Below, piece after piece: positions 34,415-43,492 of a stretch of DNA of 64,000 nt. The stretch covers positions 1 to 64,000 of the forward strand of contig CAVWFK010000006.1 of NCBI GenBank assembly GCA_963754235.1, read 5' to 3'. Below the pieces are notes generated by a model. That model worked only from the letters and a program-made list of their open reading frames with translations. It searched no databases and had not been told where the DNA came from. The position numbers and the translations under genes were made by a program. This stretch comes from DATAYA01 sp963754235. Lineage in GTDB: Bacteria; Pseudomonadota; Alphaproteobacteria; Acetobacterales; Acetobacteraceae. Within the stretch, counting starts at the first letter, position 1, and each line of letters begins with the position of its first letter.

Positions 34415-34912
34415 TCACTGGGCACCCGGCTTATAGCTGACGCCATGCACGTCGAACGGGGCGACGACCCGCTGGCCGTCTGCGAATGTGAGTGTCACGG
34501 ACACCGCCTCACCGAGCTTCATCCGCGGCTGCATGCACATTAAGTGATAACCGCCGGGCGCAAAGGCGAGGGTTCCGTGTGCAGGGACCGCGACGCTTTT
34601 CACCGGCACCATCGTGGCCATCCCGCCTTTGTCCTCGGTCTTATGCGCCATCAGCACACCGCACGCAGGCGAGGCGCTCCCGGTCAGCGCGACCGCCCGA
34701 TCGGAGGCGTTCCGCAGCGTCATATATCCACCTGCTGGAACCTGCGGCAGGATATATCGGAACCAGGAATTCGAGACCGTGATGGGCGAATTCGCATAGC
34801 CCGACGGCGTCAGAAGGACGGCCGATCCGAGCGTGAATGCCGCGAAGGTACATCTGCTGATCGCTCGCAGGCGATCGGAATTGGGCCTTCGGACAGTTGC
34901 CGTATCGCGCAT
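34415..34912 (-). CDS. periplasmic copper chaperone PCu(A)C
   Basis: A 165-residue copper(I) carrier for cytochrome oxidase maturation. The signal segment is RCTFAAFTLGSAVLLTPSGY, cut near YANS. The mature domain has the diagnostic spacing H-x10-M-x21-H-x-M with His90, Met101, His123 and Met125 (MAHKTEDKGGMATM ... GYHLM), all present. ATG 34912 has GAGAGG upstream. It follows the SCO gene by about 29 bp, in the usual copper-delivery pairing in which PCu(A)C and SCO load the CuA site. Confidence 0.92.
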   Translation of the reverse strand: MRDTATVRRPNSDRLRAISRCTFAAFTLGSAVLLTPSGYANSPITVSNSWFRYILPQVPAGGYMTLRNASDRAVALTGSASPACGVLMAHKTEDKGGMATMVPVKSVAVPAHGTLAFAPGGYHLMCMQPRMKLGEAVSVTLTFADGQRVVAPFDVHGVSYKPGAQ

Positions 34913-34941
34913 GATGTCACCTCTCTCGCTTTGCCCGGAGC

Positions 34942-35571
34942 TCAGGAAACATACCGGGCGAGGGTGGCCGCCATCGCGGCGGCCGGTTCGTCCGCGCGGA
35001 CGGGGGCGACGAAACGGCCATCCGGGCTCATCAGATAAAGCACCGAGGAATGGTCCAGATCGTAGCCACCGGACGCGGCGGGGTGCACGATGCTGGTGAC
35101 GCGATACGCGCGCTCGATCGCTGCGATCTTCTTCGGCGTGCCGGTCAGGCCAAGTAGCCGGGGCGTGAAACTCGCGAGATATGTCCGCAGCACCTTCGCC
35201 GTGTCGCGTTCCGGATCGACGGTGACGAACAGCGGCTGTATCCGATCGGCCTTGTGCCCCAGGATCTGCAGCGCCCCGGCGACGGCGGCGAGTGTCGTCG
35301 GGCAGATGTCCCGGCAATGCGTGTAGCCGAAATAGAGCAGCTTGTAGCGGCCCGGGAAGCTGCGGTCGTCGATCGTTCGGCCATTGCTCGCGGACAGCCG
35401 GAACGGGCCACCCACCGACGCGGTGGCGCGCGGCGACGTGCCGAGCAGCCCGAGAGTGCCGGTCGCCAGAAGCAGCACGCATCCCGCGCCGGCGGTGATG
35501 GCAGCGAGGGTCTTGCGTTCGCGCGCGCGCCGCGCCTCCGCCGCGCGAGACCTATATCTGTCTGTGACCAT
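34942..35571 (-). CDS. SCO1/SenC family copper/thiol protein
   Basis: A 209-residue membrane-anchored protein with a thioredoxin fold. One N-terminal helix (TLAAITAGAGCVLLLATGTL) anchors it; the copper/redox motif is THCRDICPTT (CxxxC), with LFVTVDPERDTAKVLRTYL and the third ligand His in YDLDHSSVLYLMSPDG. ATG 35571 is preferred over GTG 35577 because GAGGAGG is correctly spaced. It overlaps the copD 3' end by 20 nt and precedes the copper chaperone, so it belongs to the copper cluster. Confidence 0.92.
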   Translation of the reverse strand: MVTDRYRSRAAEARRARERKTLAAITAGAGCVLLLATGTLGLLGTSPRATASVGGPFRLSASNGRTIDDRSFPGRYKLLYFGYTHCRDICPTTLAAVAGALQILGHKADRIQPLFVTVDPERDTAKVLRTYLASFTPRLLGLTGTPKKIAAIERAYRVTSIVHPAASGGYDLDHSSVLYLMSPDGRFVAPVRADEPAAAMAATLARYVS

Positions 35572-36543
35572 GATCACCCTCCTCGCCCGCTATCGCGACT
35601 GGCCATTGGCCCGTCCTGCTCTGCGCCGCCCCGAGACTGTGCGCGCGGACGTGCATCGCGGGCGGCAGGCTCGCGAGCACGCCGGCGGCGAGCACCACGA
35701 GCAGGCCCAGCGCGGTCTCGCCGGCAAGGCTGCGGCGCATCCGGCGCCGGGCCTGCTCGGGAGCGTCGTCCGCGAGCCCGGGCGTCAGGCGCAGGCGGTT
35801 GGCCGCGGCGAAGCCGAGCAGGATGGCGAACAGCACGATTTTTGCGAGTGCCACCAGCCCGTAAGCAGTGCCGAGCAGGCCCGGCAGGCCGCCGATCAGC
35901 ACCCAGAACTGAAAGCCGGCAGTCGCGGCCAGTACCAGCACGCAGACCGTCCCGAGCGGGGAGAAGCGGCGGCAGGCCAGCGCCGCTGCCGGTATCGGCA
36001 CGCTCTGGACCACGATGAGCAGGGGCAGCAGCCCACCAAGCCACACCGCCCCGGCGAGCAGGTGCAGACCATTTGAGAGCAGCAGCCAGCTCGGGCCCGG
36101 ATCCATCGCGAACGCATGACCGTGAGTGGCCTGGAGCACCACCGCGACCGCGCCGAGGCCGGCGGCAATCCGGTGCAGCCGGCGGACGAGGGCGACGGCG
36201 ACCAGCCCAAGGCGGCGATTTGCAGCAGCACGGCATGGCCGTAATCGGTGGCCCGCAGCAAGGTCCAGGCGGCCGCTCCAATCTCGGCAAATGTCGGCGC
36301 GTTGGCGAGGGTGGCGGCAATCAGCCAGGTCCATACGACGAAAGCCAGCACGACCAAAACCAAGCTCGACCAGACCAAAGTCCGCCATCGGCGAAGCGCC
36401 GGCCCGGCGCGGTCCAGCGCCGGCGGCATCACCGCCACCCGCGCCAGCGCTGCGCCGAACACCGAGAACAACCCCGCCACCGACAGCCCGCGCGCGACCG
36501 CCAGCGGCAGACCGCCGGCGATCGCGAAGGGCGGCAGCATCAT
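35552..36543 (-). CDS. copD: CopD-family copper resistance/import membrane protein, frameshifted in this sequence
   Basis: About 330 residues with eight or so helices. The first part (LPLAVARGLSVAGLFSVFGA, then WSSLVLVVLAFVVWTWLIAA to VLLQIAALG) and the rest (LVAVALVRRLHRIAAGLGAV, VLQATHGHAFAMD, LLSNGLHLLAGAVWLGGLLP, GLVALAKIVLFAILLGFAAAN) are in different frames. One missing C near 36205 explains it. The HGH and HLLAGAVW motifs are typical of CopD. It lies between copC and SCO, where CopC/CopD move copper across the inner membrane. Confidence 0.85.
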
Positions 36544-36583
36544 GGCGGCGCGGCTATGGCTTGCCCACCTGCGGCTTGCCCAC

Positions 36584-36949
36584 CTAAGGCTTGACCGTGA
36601 AGGTGTAGCGGCCGCTGGTCTTGTGGGTATCGATGTCGGTGGCGTGCCAGACCACGGTGTAGGTGCCGGCGATCAGCCTTTGCACCTGAACCGAGAGGTG
36701 GCGGTGATCCGATGCGGCCACCTGCGACGGCCCGCGATCGACGCTCTTGCCGGCGGCGTCCTGCACCGTCATGCCGCTGAACGCGGGCTCGAGTTCGTCG
36801 TCGAACTCGATCGCGACGGTGCTCGGCGCCGCCTGGACGGTGCTGCCGGAAGCGGGCGTCTCGGTCTTGGGGTAGGCGTGGGCGAAGGCGGCGTGCGTGG
36901 CGAGGGCGCCGGCAAAGGCCAGCGCGGCCACGAGAGCGGAGCGGGTCAT
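36584..36949 (-). CDS. copC: periplasmic copper-binding protein CopC
   Basis: A 121-residue CopC-fold protein. The signal peptide is ALVAALAFAGALATHAAFA; the mature protein starts HAYPKTETPASGSTVQAAP, with the N-terminal His that binds Cu(II), then IEFDDELEPAFSG and the C-terminal VVWHATDIDTHKTSGRYTFT with DxH. It precedes copD by about 40 bp, a gap that contains a short tandem GCTTGCCCACCT repeat, and follows a DUF2946-like gene. Confidence 0.92.
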   Translation of the reverse strand: MTRSALVAALAFAGALATHAAFAHAYPKTETPASGSTVQAAPSTVAIEFDDELEPAFSGMTVQDAAGKSVDRGPSQVAASDHRHLSVQVQRLIAGTYTVVWHATDIDTHKTSGRYTFTVKP

Positions 36950-37012
36950 CGGGTCGGTCCTATCCGAAGGAGGACTGGGCAGCGCGCAGGTGCGGGCTGC
37001 CGGGCGGTCGGT

Positions 37013-37411
37013 TCAGGCCGTGACGGGAGGGCCGCGGGGAAAGGCGGTGAGCGCCGCCTGCGCGGGCGGCGCTCGGGCGGGCGGGGTCGGCGCGATCCGC
37101 AGCGCCAGGGCAGCCGGTGGCGTGGGCAACCCCACGGCGGGCAAGAGGATCGCAACTGGCGGCGCCCGCGTGACGCCGAGCGGGCAGAGTGCCACCACGG
37201 CAACGCGGCGGGACGGGGCTGGCCGATCCGGCGCAGGAGGTTGGCCGTGGCAGAGGACGCTCAGGGCGGCGAGGGCCGCCAATTGCCCCGATGGCGCCAC
37301 TGGCGCCGTCATGGCTCCGAACGCGAGCTGGCTCACCATCGCGACGGCCGCGATCAGCAGCCCGGCGCGGCGCGAGCGGCGCTGGAACCGTCGGGGCATC
37401 AGGCGGAACAT
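37013..37411 (-). CDS. DUF2946-like membrane-associated protein
   Basis: A 132-residue protein with an N-terminal helix (GLLIAAVAMVSQLAFGAM), a Cys-His pair (SVLCHGQ), a later single Cys (VALCPLG), a Pro/Ala-rich stretch and the C-terminal FPRGPP motif that I associate with DUF2946 proteins. These often neighbour copper or TonB-dependent uptake genes. Sixty-three bp separate it from copC on the same strand. Function unknown, copper link inferred from position. Confidence 0.6.
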   Translation of the reverse strand: MFRLMPRRFQRRSRRAGLLIAAVAMVSQLAFGAMTAPVAPSGQLAALAALSVLCHGQPPAPDRPAPSRRVAVVALCPLGVTRAPPVAILLPAVGLPTPPAALALRIAPTPPARAPPAQAALTAFPRGPPVTA

Positions 37412-37554
37412 CGGACGAGGTTAGCACCACCCGGAGAGACGGTGGAACATGGCGCCTTATTCCGTGCGGCCCGATTGGCGCAGCGCTCGACGGTCTCACG
37501 CGGGCCGCCCTATAAGGCCGGCGGCACGCAGAAATCGTCGAAGGGACTTGGCCC

Positions 37555-38553
37555 ATGCCAACTTCAGACCTTCAACAGCCTCCCGGCGGTCTGAAACTTG
37601 CCGCCCTCCACGGCGGCGATCCAGCCGCCGTCACGGCCGCGGATCGTCGCGCGCGGCGCTGGGTCTGGGACGAGCCCGGCGAGCTGCGGCCGGGCTCGGA
37701 CGCGCACAAGCACGCGGTCACGCGGATGTTCCGCGACACGTTCAATCCCTACAAGCCGACGATCATCGACTGGCCGAGGCTCGGCCAGGAGGAGCGCGAC
37801 CGCGTGGTCGGGCTGCCGATCTGGGACATTGCGGTGCAGACCGAGGGCAAGGCGCGCATCAGAATGCTGTCGTACGCCCGTAGCCTGACCGATCCGGCGT
37901 GGCGTGATGCGATCGAGCTCAACGGCTGGGAAGAGGGACGACACAAGACCGTGCTCTCCAACCTGGTCTCGGCCTACGGCATCATCCTGGAGCCTGAACC
38001 GGCCTATCCGGCGCCACGCCGTGCCGAGTGGGCCTATCTGGTCACCGGCTACAGCGAGTGCATTGACAGCTTCTTTGCGTTCGGCCTGTTCGCGCTCGCC
38101 AATCGCTCCCGCTTCTTTCCGCCGGAACTGGTCGATACCTTCGAGCCGGTGATGCAGGAGGAGTGCCGGCATATCCTGCTGTTCGCGAACTGGGTCGCCT
38201 GGCATCGCAGGAACATGCCCTGGTGGCGGCGACCGTGGTTCGAGCTTCGGGTCGCTGCCGTATGGGCCTTCCTGGTCTGGGAACGGATTGGAACTGCACG
38301 CGGCATGGACGACGGCAAAGGCAACGCCCGCAAGCCGCAGGACAACAACTTCACCGTGAGTGGCAGCAAGGCGGTCAGCGATGTCGATATCGGCATTCGC
38401 GAATTGCTGGAGCTTTGCTTGTCCGAGAACGACCGCCGGTTTGCCGGCTATGATGCACGGCTGCTGCGACCGAAGACGGTGCCACGCCTGGCGCGGTTCG
38501 CGTGCCGCCTCCTGCGCCATCCGCGCCGCGCGGCCGTCGGAGCGACGGCATGA
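37555..38553 (+). CDS. ferritin-like (diiron) domain protein
   Basis: A 332-residue soluble protein. Two helices carry the ligands of a dimetal-carboxylate site: GWEEGRHKTVLSNLV and VMQEECRHILLFANW (E-x2-H pattern), with further acids in YSECIDSFFAF. The C-terminal part is basic. I place it in the ferritin-like superfamily but not in a named enzyme family; an oxygenase or desaturase-like role is possible. It is divergent from the DUF2946-like gene and lies upstream of a SCO lipoprotein, with a family B repeat between. Confidence 0.7.
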   Translation: MPTSDLQQPPGGLKLAALHGGDPAAVTAADRRARRWVWDEPGELRPGSDAHKHAVTRMFRDTFNPYKPTIIDWPRLGQEERDRVVGLPIWDIAVQTEGKARIRMLSYARSLTDPAWRDAIELNGWEEGRHKTVLSNLVSAYGIILEPEPAYPAPRRAEWAYLVTGYSECIDSFFAFGLFALANRSRFFPPELVDTFEPVMQEECRHILLFANWVAWHRRNMPWWRRPWFELRVAAVWAFLVWERIGTARGMDDGKGNARKPQDNNFTVSGSKAVSDVDIGIRELLELCLSENDRRFAGYDARLLRPKTVPRLARFACRLLRHPRRAAVGATA

Positions 38554-38597
38554 CATCGGTTGGAACATTAATTCGTTACGCTCTAGCGTCCCTTGCC

Positions 38598-38683
38598 GTC
38601 ATTGCGAGCGAAGCGAAGCAATCCAGCAGCCTCGCCCGCGGCACCGCGCTGGATTGCTTCGTCGCTTCGCTTCTCGCAATGAC
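38598..38683. repeat. 86-bp palindromic repeat (family B), copy 2
   Basis: Nearly identical to 25359-25444, with the same inverted arms (GTCATTGCGAG ... CTCGCAATGAC) and centre. It lies between the ferritin-like gene and the second SCO gene, about 30 bp before the latter's start. Confidence 0.85.
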
Positions 38684-38714
38684 GCGGAACTAGCACCGAC
38701 TTCCAGGCCACCGG

Positions 38715-39365
38715 ATGACGCTTGAACGAAGGCAATTGCTGGCTCTCGCCTCCGGCCTGACCGCGCTGACGGTTGCCGGCTGTGGCCGGGGCGCCGATTG
38801 GCATGAGCAGGATATATCCGGCAGCGTGCCTCGACTCTCCCTCACCATGACCGATGCCGCGGATGGTAAGCCCGTGACCGCCGCCGATTTCCGCGGCAAG
38901 GTGGTGCTGCTCTATTTCGGCTACACGCGCTGCCCGGATTTCTGCCCCACGACGCTTGCCAACATTGCACACGTGCTGCGGAAACTTGGCCGGTCGGCCG
39001 ACAGCGTCCGCGTGCTGTTCGTCACCGTCGATCCCAATCGGGACTCGCTTGCGACCTTGAAGCGATACACGGCGCTGTTCGCGCCGCAAATCGTCGGGCT
39101 GCGCGGCACGCCGGATCAGCTTGCCGCGCTCGCGCGGCGCTACCGGGTTGCCTACTCGGTGACGCCCGCTGCCGGCGATCACTCTTATGAGGTGAGCCAT
39201 AGCTCGATCGTCTATGTGTTCGACCAGGATGGCCGGGCGCGTCTGCTGGTCTCGTCGATGGTCACCGCCAACCCCGATATCGCCGGCGCGACCGCCGATC
39301 TGCAGCGGCTCATCGCGCAAGGAAGCCGGCCGGGGCTATGGGCCCGGATCATGCAGGTGGTCTGA
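38715..39365 (+). CDS. SCO1/SenC family lipoprotein (second copy)
   Basis: A 216-residue protein. The lipobox is LTVAGC (Cys23), so it is lipid-anchored rather than helix-anchored like the first SCO. The metal/thiol motif is RCPDFCPTTLAN, followed by LFVTVDPNRDSLATLKRYTA and YEVSHSSIVYVFDQDG with the ligand His. The family helps assemble CuA or handles thiols. It stands apart from the copper cluster and may serve another oxidase; that is inference. Confidence 0.9.
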   Translation: MTLERRQLLALASGLTALTVAGCGRGADWHEQDISGSVPRLSLTMTDAADGKPVTAADFRGKVVLLYFGYTRCPDFCPTTLANIAHVLRKLGRSADSVRVLFVTVDPNRDSLATLKRYTALFAPQIVGLRGTPDQLAALARRYRVAYSVTPAAGDHSYEVSHSSIVYVFDQDGRARLLVSSMVTANPDIAGATADLQRLIAQGSRPGLWARIMQVV

Positions 39366-39460
39366 ACGCGAGGGCGCGGCCACGACTTGGGGATTGCTTG
39401 ACACCCGAATAGTTCATGCCTGAAATGCCTCGGTCGCGAGCGCGCAGGGAGGAGATTGCG

Positions 39461-40613
39461 ATGGATCGGCGGACGTTCGGCAAGCTGGCAATCGCCGCCC
39501 TGGCGACGCCGGCCGCAGCGGGCCGCGTGCGCGCGGCGGCGGGCATCAAGATCGGCGCTGTCATCAGCATCACCGGCCCGACTGCGGCGCTGGGCGTGGG
39601 CTACAAGAACGCGTTCGCGACCTTCCCGGACAAAATCGCCGACGCGCCGGTGAGCTTTCTGGTGCGCGACGACGGCGGCAATCCGACGGCGGCGGTCCAG
39701 ATCGTCAAAAAGTTCATCACCGAGGACAAGGTGGACGTGATCATGGGACCCGCGCTGACGTCGAGTACCGATGGCCGCGATCCCGACCAGCAACGCCGCC
39801 CGCGTCGCCAATATCGCGATGGCACCGATCCTGTTCGACCCGAAACAGTACCCCTACACGTTCGACGATGCGCAGCCCGCCGACCTGATGATCGACGCGG
39901 TCGGCGTCCACATGCACCAGCACGACATCAAGAGCGTCGCCTTCATCGGCTACAATGACGCCTGGGGCGAGCAGGTCTGGAACAGCCTGAAAGCCGCGGC
40001 GGCGAAATATGGGTTCAAGATCGTCGGCGACGAGCGCTATGCGCGCACCGACACCACCGTAACCGCGCAGTCGCTGAAGGCGATGAGCGTGCATCCGCAG
40101 GCGGTGATGTGCGGCGGATCGGGGACTCCCGGTGCGCTGCCCAACATCGCGCTCGGCCAGCGCGGCTACAAGGGGCAGATCTATAACAGCCACGCCGTGG
40201 TCGGCCCCGATTATATCCGCGTCGGCGGCAAGTGGGTGGAAGGCTGCATCGCGCCGACCGGCCCGCTGGTCGTCTATGACCAGTTGCCGGCGTCGAACCC
40301 GATCAAGAAAGTGGCGACCGAATTCGCGGCCGCGTACCAGAAGAAGTTCGGTCAGGGCGTGAGCGCCTTCGCCGGCTATAGCGAGGACGCCTACCTGCTG
40401 ATCGCAAACGCGATTCCGGGGGCGCTGAAGAAGGCGCAGCCCGGCACGCCGGAATTCCGCCAGGCGATCCGCGACGGGCTGGAGGCAACCCACGGGCTAG
40501 TCGGCGTCGAGGGCGTCTATGACATGACCCCCACCGACCACCACGGCGTCGATGACCGCGCACGCGTGCTGGTGCAGGTGCAGAACGGCGCGTGGCGGCT
40601 GATCCCGACCTGA
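39461..40613 (+). CDS. LIV-type ABC transporter substrate-binding protein (system 2), frameshifted in this sequence
   Basis: About 383 residues. The N-terminal part (MDRRTFGKLAIAALATPAAA, a twin-arginine-like signal, then IKIGAVISITGPTAALGVGY) and the rest (MAAIPTSNAARVANIAMAPI, then HDIKSVAFIGYNDAWGEQVW, GSGTPGALPNIALGQRGYKG) are in different frames. One extra G near 39777 accounts for it. ATG 39461 begins the Tat signal. It heads a second LIV-type operon. The ligand is unknown; the lack of the first system's binding motifs suggests a different compound. Confidence 0.85.
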
Positions 40614-40644
40614 GCCGACCGACCGCCTCCCGCCGCGCGCCCCC

Positions 40645-41664
40645 ATGAGCGGCGACATCTTCCTGCTGCTGGTGCAGGACGGACTGACCACGGGCGCGAT
40701 CTACGTGCTGCTCGCACTCGGACTGCTGCTGGTGTTCTCCGTCACCCGCGTGATCTTCATCCCGCAGGGCGATTTCGTCGCCTACGGCACGCTGAGCTTT
40801 GCGGCACTGATGGCGCACCGCATCCCCGGCACGCTCTGGCTGCTGGACGGGATGGCGCTGCTCTCCGCACTTTCTTCCCTGCCCCGCGCGCGCGACGTCG
40901 GCTGGCGCGGGTTCGCGCTGCGGCTCGGGCCGCCGGCGGCGCTGACCGCCGCGGCGCTGCTGCTGGTGCGATTCTATCCGTCGGTGCCGCTGCTCGGTGT
41001 CGTGGCCGTTGGCATCGTCGCTGCCCTTGGGCCGTTGATTTACCGCTTCGCCTTCGCGCCGATCGCGCGCGCCTCGGTGCTCGCTTTGCTGATCGTGGCA
41101 ATGGCGGTGCATTACGTACTGATCGGCCTCGGCCTGATCTTCTTCGGCGCCGAGGCATCGAGCACGCCCGGCTTCACGACCGCCAATATCGCATTTGCCG
41201 GGGAGCAGATCTCCGGCCAGTCGCTATGCGTATTCGCCGCGGCGGCGGTCTTGGTGGCCGTGCTGCGCTGGGGGTTTGGCGCGACGCTCTACGGCCGCGC
41301 GCTGCGGGCGGCGGCATCGAACGCGCTCGGCGCGCGGCTGGTCGGCATCGACGAGGGCACGACCGGGCGGCTCGCCTTCCTGCTGGCGGCAGCCCTGGGC
41401 GGGTTCGCCGGTATCCTGATCGGCGCGGTCACGCCGATCAGCTACGACACCGGCTTCATTCTCGGACTGAAGGGCTTCGTCGCGGCGATCATCGGCGGGC
41501 TGGCGAGTTACCCGCTCGCGGCGGCCGGTGCGCTGATCGTCGGCATCGCCGAGAGCTTCGCCGATTTCTGGGCCAGTGCCTATCGCGACGTGATCGTGTT
41601 CACGCTGATCATCCCGGTGGTGGTCTGGCTATCGATCCGCCGGCCGGGCACGGATCAGAATTGA
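40645..41664 (+). CDS. LIV-type ABC permease (LivH-like, system 2)
   Basis: A 339-residue permease, longer than LivH because of an insertion near residues 55-110. Visible: LLVQDGLTTGAIYVLLALGL, VTRVIFIPQGDFVAYGTLSF, GRALRAAASNALGARLVGID (ATPase-contact loop) and LKGFVAAIIGGLASYPLAAA. ATG 40645 is 31 bp after the binding protein. An IS1182 element begins about 130 bp downstream and separates it from the second permease. Confidence 0.88.
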   Translation: MSGDIFLLLVQDGLTTGAIYVLLALGLLLVFSVTRVIFIPQGDFVAYGTLSFAALMAHRIPGTLWLLDGMALLSALSSLPRARDVGWRGFALRLGPPAALTAAALLLVRFYPSVPLLGVVAVGIVAALGPLIYRFAFAPIARASVLALLIVAMAVHYVLIGLGLIFFGAEASSTPGFTTANIAFAGEQISGQSLCVFAAAAVLVAVLRWGFGATLYGRALRAAASNALGARLVGIDEGTTGRLAFLLAAALGGFAGILIGAVTPISYDTGFILGLKGFVAAIIGGLASYPLAAAGALIVGIAESFADFWASAYRDVIVFTLIIPVVVWLSIRRPGTDQN

Positions 41665-41793
41665 TGGCGCGGCTCGCCCCGGAAGGGCCCCCTTCCCCAA
41701 CCGCGCGCACGGCGAGGGTGATTGCATCTGACTGGTCGAAACTGTCGCGACCGTGCCGACAGGGTCGAACCAACCTCGTCATGGTCGGCGAAG

Positions 41794-43355
41794 CAGGCTG
41801 TGTGAAAACTCGCGTCGCGCGGACTCGTCATTCTGAGAATCCTCCCTCGATTCGCGGGGGAATGCGGCATGGGGTTTATCGAAGGTGTCGATCGCGGACA
41901 GGTGACGCTGTTGCCGCCGGCGGTGGACGACTACGTCGCCGCCGACGCGGTGGTGCGAGTGATCGACGCGTTCGTGACCAGCCTCGACATGCCAGCTCTG
42001 GGCTTCGAGCGAGCGGTGCCGGCGCGGGAGGGCCGCCCGGGCTACGATCCGCGCGATCTGCTCAAGCTCTATATCTACGGCACCCTCAACGGGGTTCGCT
42101 CGTCGCGCAAGCTGGAGCGCGAATGCCAGCGCAACGTCGAGCTGATGTGGCTGCTGGGCCGGCTGACCCCCGACTTCAAGACGATCGCCGACTTCCGGCG
42201 CGACAACGGCCCGCAGATCATCGCCAGCTGCGGCGCGCTGGTTCGGTTCTGCCGCGACCGCGGCCTGTTCGCCGGCGGCATCGCGGCGATCGACGGCAGC
42301 AAGGTCCGCGCGGCGGCGAGCCGCAAGCAGGTGATGAGCCGCGCCGAGGCGGCGGCGGAGATCGCGCGCCTCGACCAAGCGATCGCCGACCACCTGGCGG
42401 CGATGGACGCGGCCGACGCGGCCGAGCCGGACGAGGCGAGCGGGCAAGCGGTCACGGAGGCGCTGGCGGTGCTGCGCGCCAAGCGCGGCAAGGTTGCCGA
42501 GCTGGCGCAGCGGCTGCGCGAGGAGGGTCGCGAGCTCGGCGTCGCCGGCGAGCCCGACGCACGGCCGATGGGCAGCGGCGCCGGGGCCAAGCCGCCCTCC
42601 TACAACGTGCAGATCGCGGTCGATCCGGCCAGCCACATGATCCTCCACCACGAGGTGACCACGGATGCGAACGACCTTCGCCAGCTGCTGCCGATGGCGC
42701 TCGCGGCCAAGGTGGTACTCGGCGCCGCGGCGCTGACGGTGGTTGCCGATACCGGCTACGCCAATGCGACGCAGGCCGCGCAATGCGAGGCCGAGGGCAT
42801 CGCCGCCGCAGTGCGGCCGCCGGCGCAGGTCAACCGGCGAGGCGACTACTTTGCGCCGATGGCCTTCCGCTACGATGCCGAGACCGACACGATGACCTGC
42901 CCGGCCGGGCGCCGCCTGGTTCGCAACGGCGGGCACAGGTCGGACAACGCCGTGCGCTACCGGGCCGAAAGCTGTGCCGGATGTCCGCTGAAGTCGCGCT
43001 GCACGGGGGCCGACCGACGCCACGTCTATCGACTGATCGACCAACCGGCGCTCGACCGGATGGCGGCACGGATCGCGGCGGACCCGTCGCTGATGCGGTT
43101 GCGCCGATGCACGGCCGAGCACCCGTTTGCGGCGCTGAAATACCTCCTGGGCGGTCGCTTCCTGCTGCGCGGCAAGGCCAAGGCGGCCACCGAAACCGCG
43201 CTCGCCGTGCTCGCCTACAATATCGGACGCCTCAGCAAGCTCCTCGGCCCCGCCAGCCTCGCCGCCGCACTCGCCTGACCGGAGCGGGACCGCCGCTGCC
43301 ACAGACCCCAGCCTTGACCGCCCTTCAATCAAAACTCAGGTTCTCGCACAGCCTG
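41794..43355. mobile_element. IS1182-family insertion sequence
   Basis: The ends read CAGGCTGTGTGAAAACTCGC on the left and, reverse-complemented, CAGGCTGTGCGAGAACCTGA on the right, imperfect terminal inverted repeats bounding about 1562 bp. It contains one intact transposase gene. The flanks, GGTCGGCGAAG on the left and AAAGGCCGACC on the right, are halves of one palindrome, so the insertion split a hairpin. It lies between the two permease genes of a LIV-type operon. Confidence 0.82.
41869..43278 (+). CDS. IS1182-family transposase
   Basis: A 469-residue DDE transposase. The N-terminal DUF772 region has DPRDLLKLYIYGTLNGVRSS and ELMWLLGRLTPDFKTIADFR. Catalytic residues are in AAIDGSKVRAAASR (Asp), TVVADTGYANATQ (Asp) and CTAEHPFAALKYLLG (Glu). 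A cysteine cluster CPLKSRC is near the C-terminus. The coding frame is intact, so the element may still be active. There are long alanine-rich coiled segments at 165-220. Confidence 0.93.
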   Translation: MGFIEGVDRGQVTLLPPAVDDYVAADAVVRVIDAFVTSLDMPALGFERAVPAREGRPGYDPRDLLKLYIYGTLNGVRSSRKLERECQRNVELMWLLGRLTPDFKTIADFRRDNGPQIIASCGALVRFCRDRGLFAGGIAAIDGSKVRAAASRKQVMSRAEAAAEIARLDQAIADHLAAMDAADAAEPDEASGQAVTEALAVLRAKRGKVAELAQRLREEGRELGVAGEPDARPMGSGAGAKPPSYNVQIAVDPASHMILHHEVTTDANDLRQLLPMALAAKVVLGAAALTVVADTGYANATQAAQCEAEGIAAAVRPPAQVNRRGDYFAPMAFRYDAETDTMTCPAGRRLVRNGGHRSDNAVRYRAESCAGCPLKSRCTGADRRHVYRLIDQPALDRMAARIAADPSLMRLRRCTAEHPFAALKYLLGGRFLLRGKAKAATETALAVLAYNIGRLSKLLGPASLAAALA

Positions 43356-43399
43356 AAAGGCCGACCATCCACGTCTTTCGTGCCGCCGCGAAGTCGTGG

Positions 43400-43421
43400 A
43401 TGCTCGGCCTTCGCCGAGCAT
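43400..43421. repeat. short palindrome (family C)
   Basis: ATGCTCGGC and GCCGAGCAT form a perfect 9-bp stem around CTTC. Related half-sites (GTCATGCTCGGCGAAGG and GTCATGGTCGGCGAAG) occur near 4215 and 41778, the latter being the left flank of the IS1182 element. It looks like another small dispersed hairpin family. Confidence 0.5.
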
Positions 43422-43492
43422 GACGGTAAATCCCCGTCCAAATGCGTTTGGCCGCTTCGCAAGCGGAGCGAGCGGAGGAGAGGGGTTGTGCG

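Noticed and set aside
38598..38683. The 86-bp repeats as small RNA genes
   Set aside because: They are strongly self-complementary dispersed repeats without a visible promoter or terminator; a repeat explains them fully.
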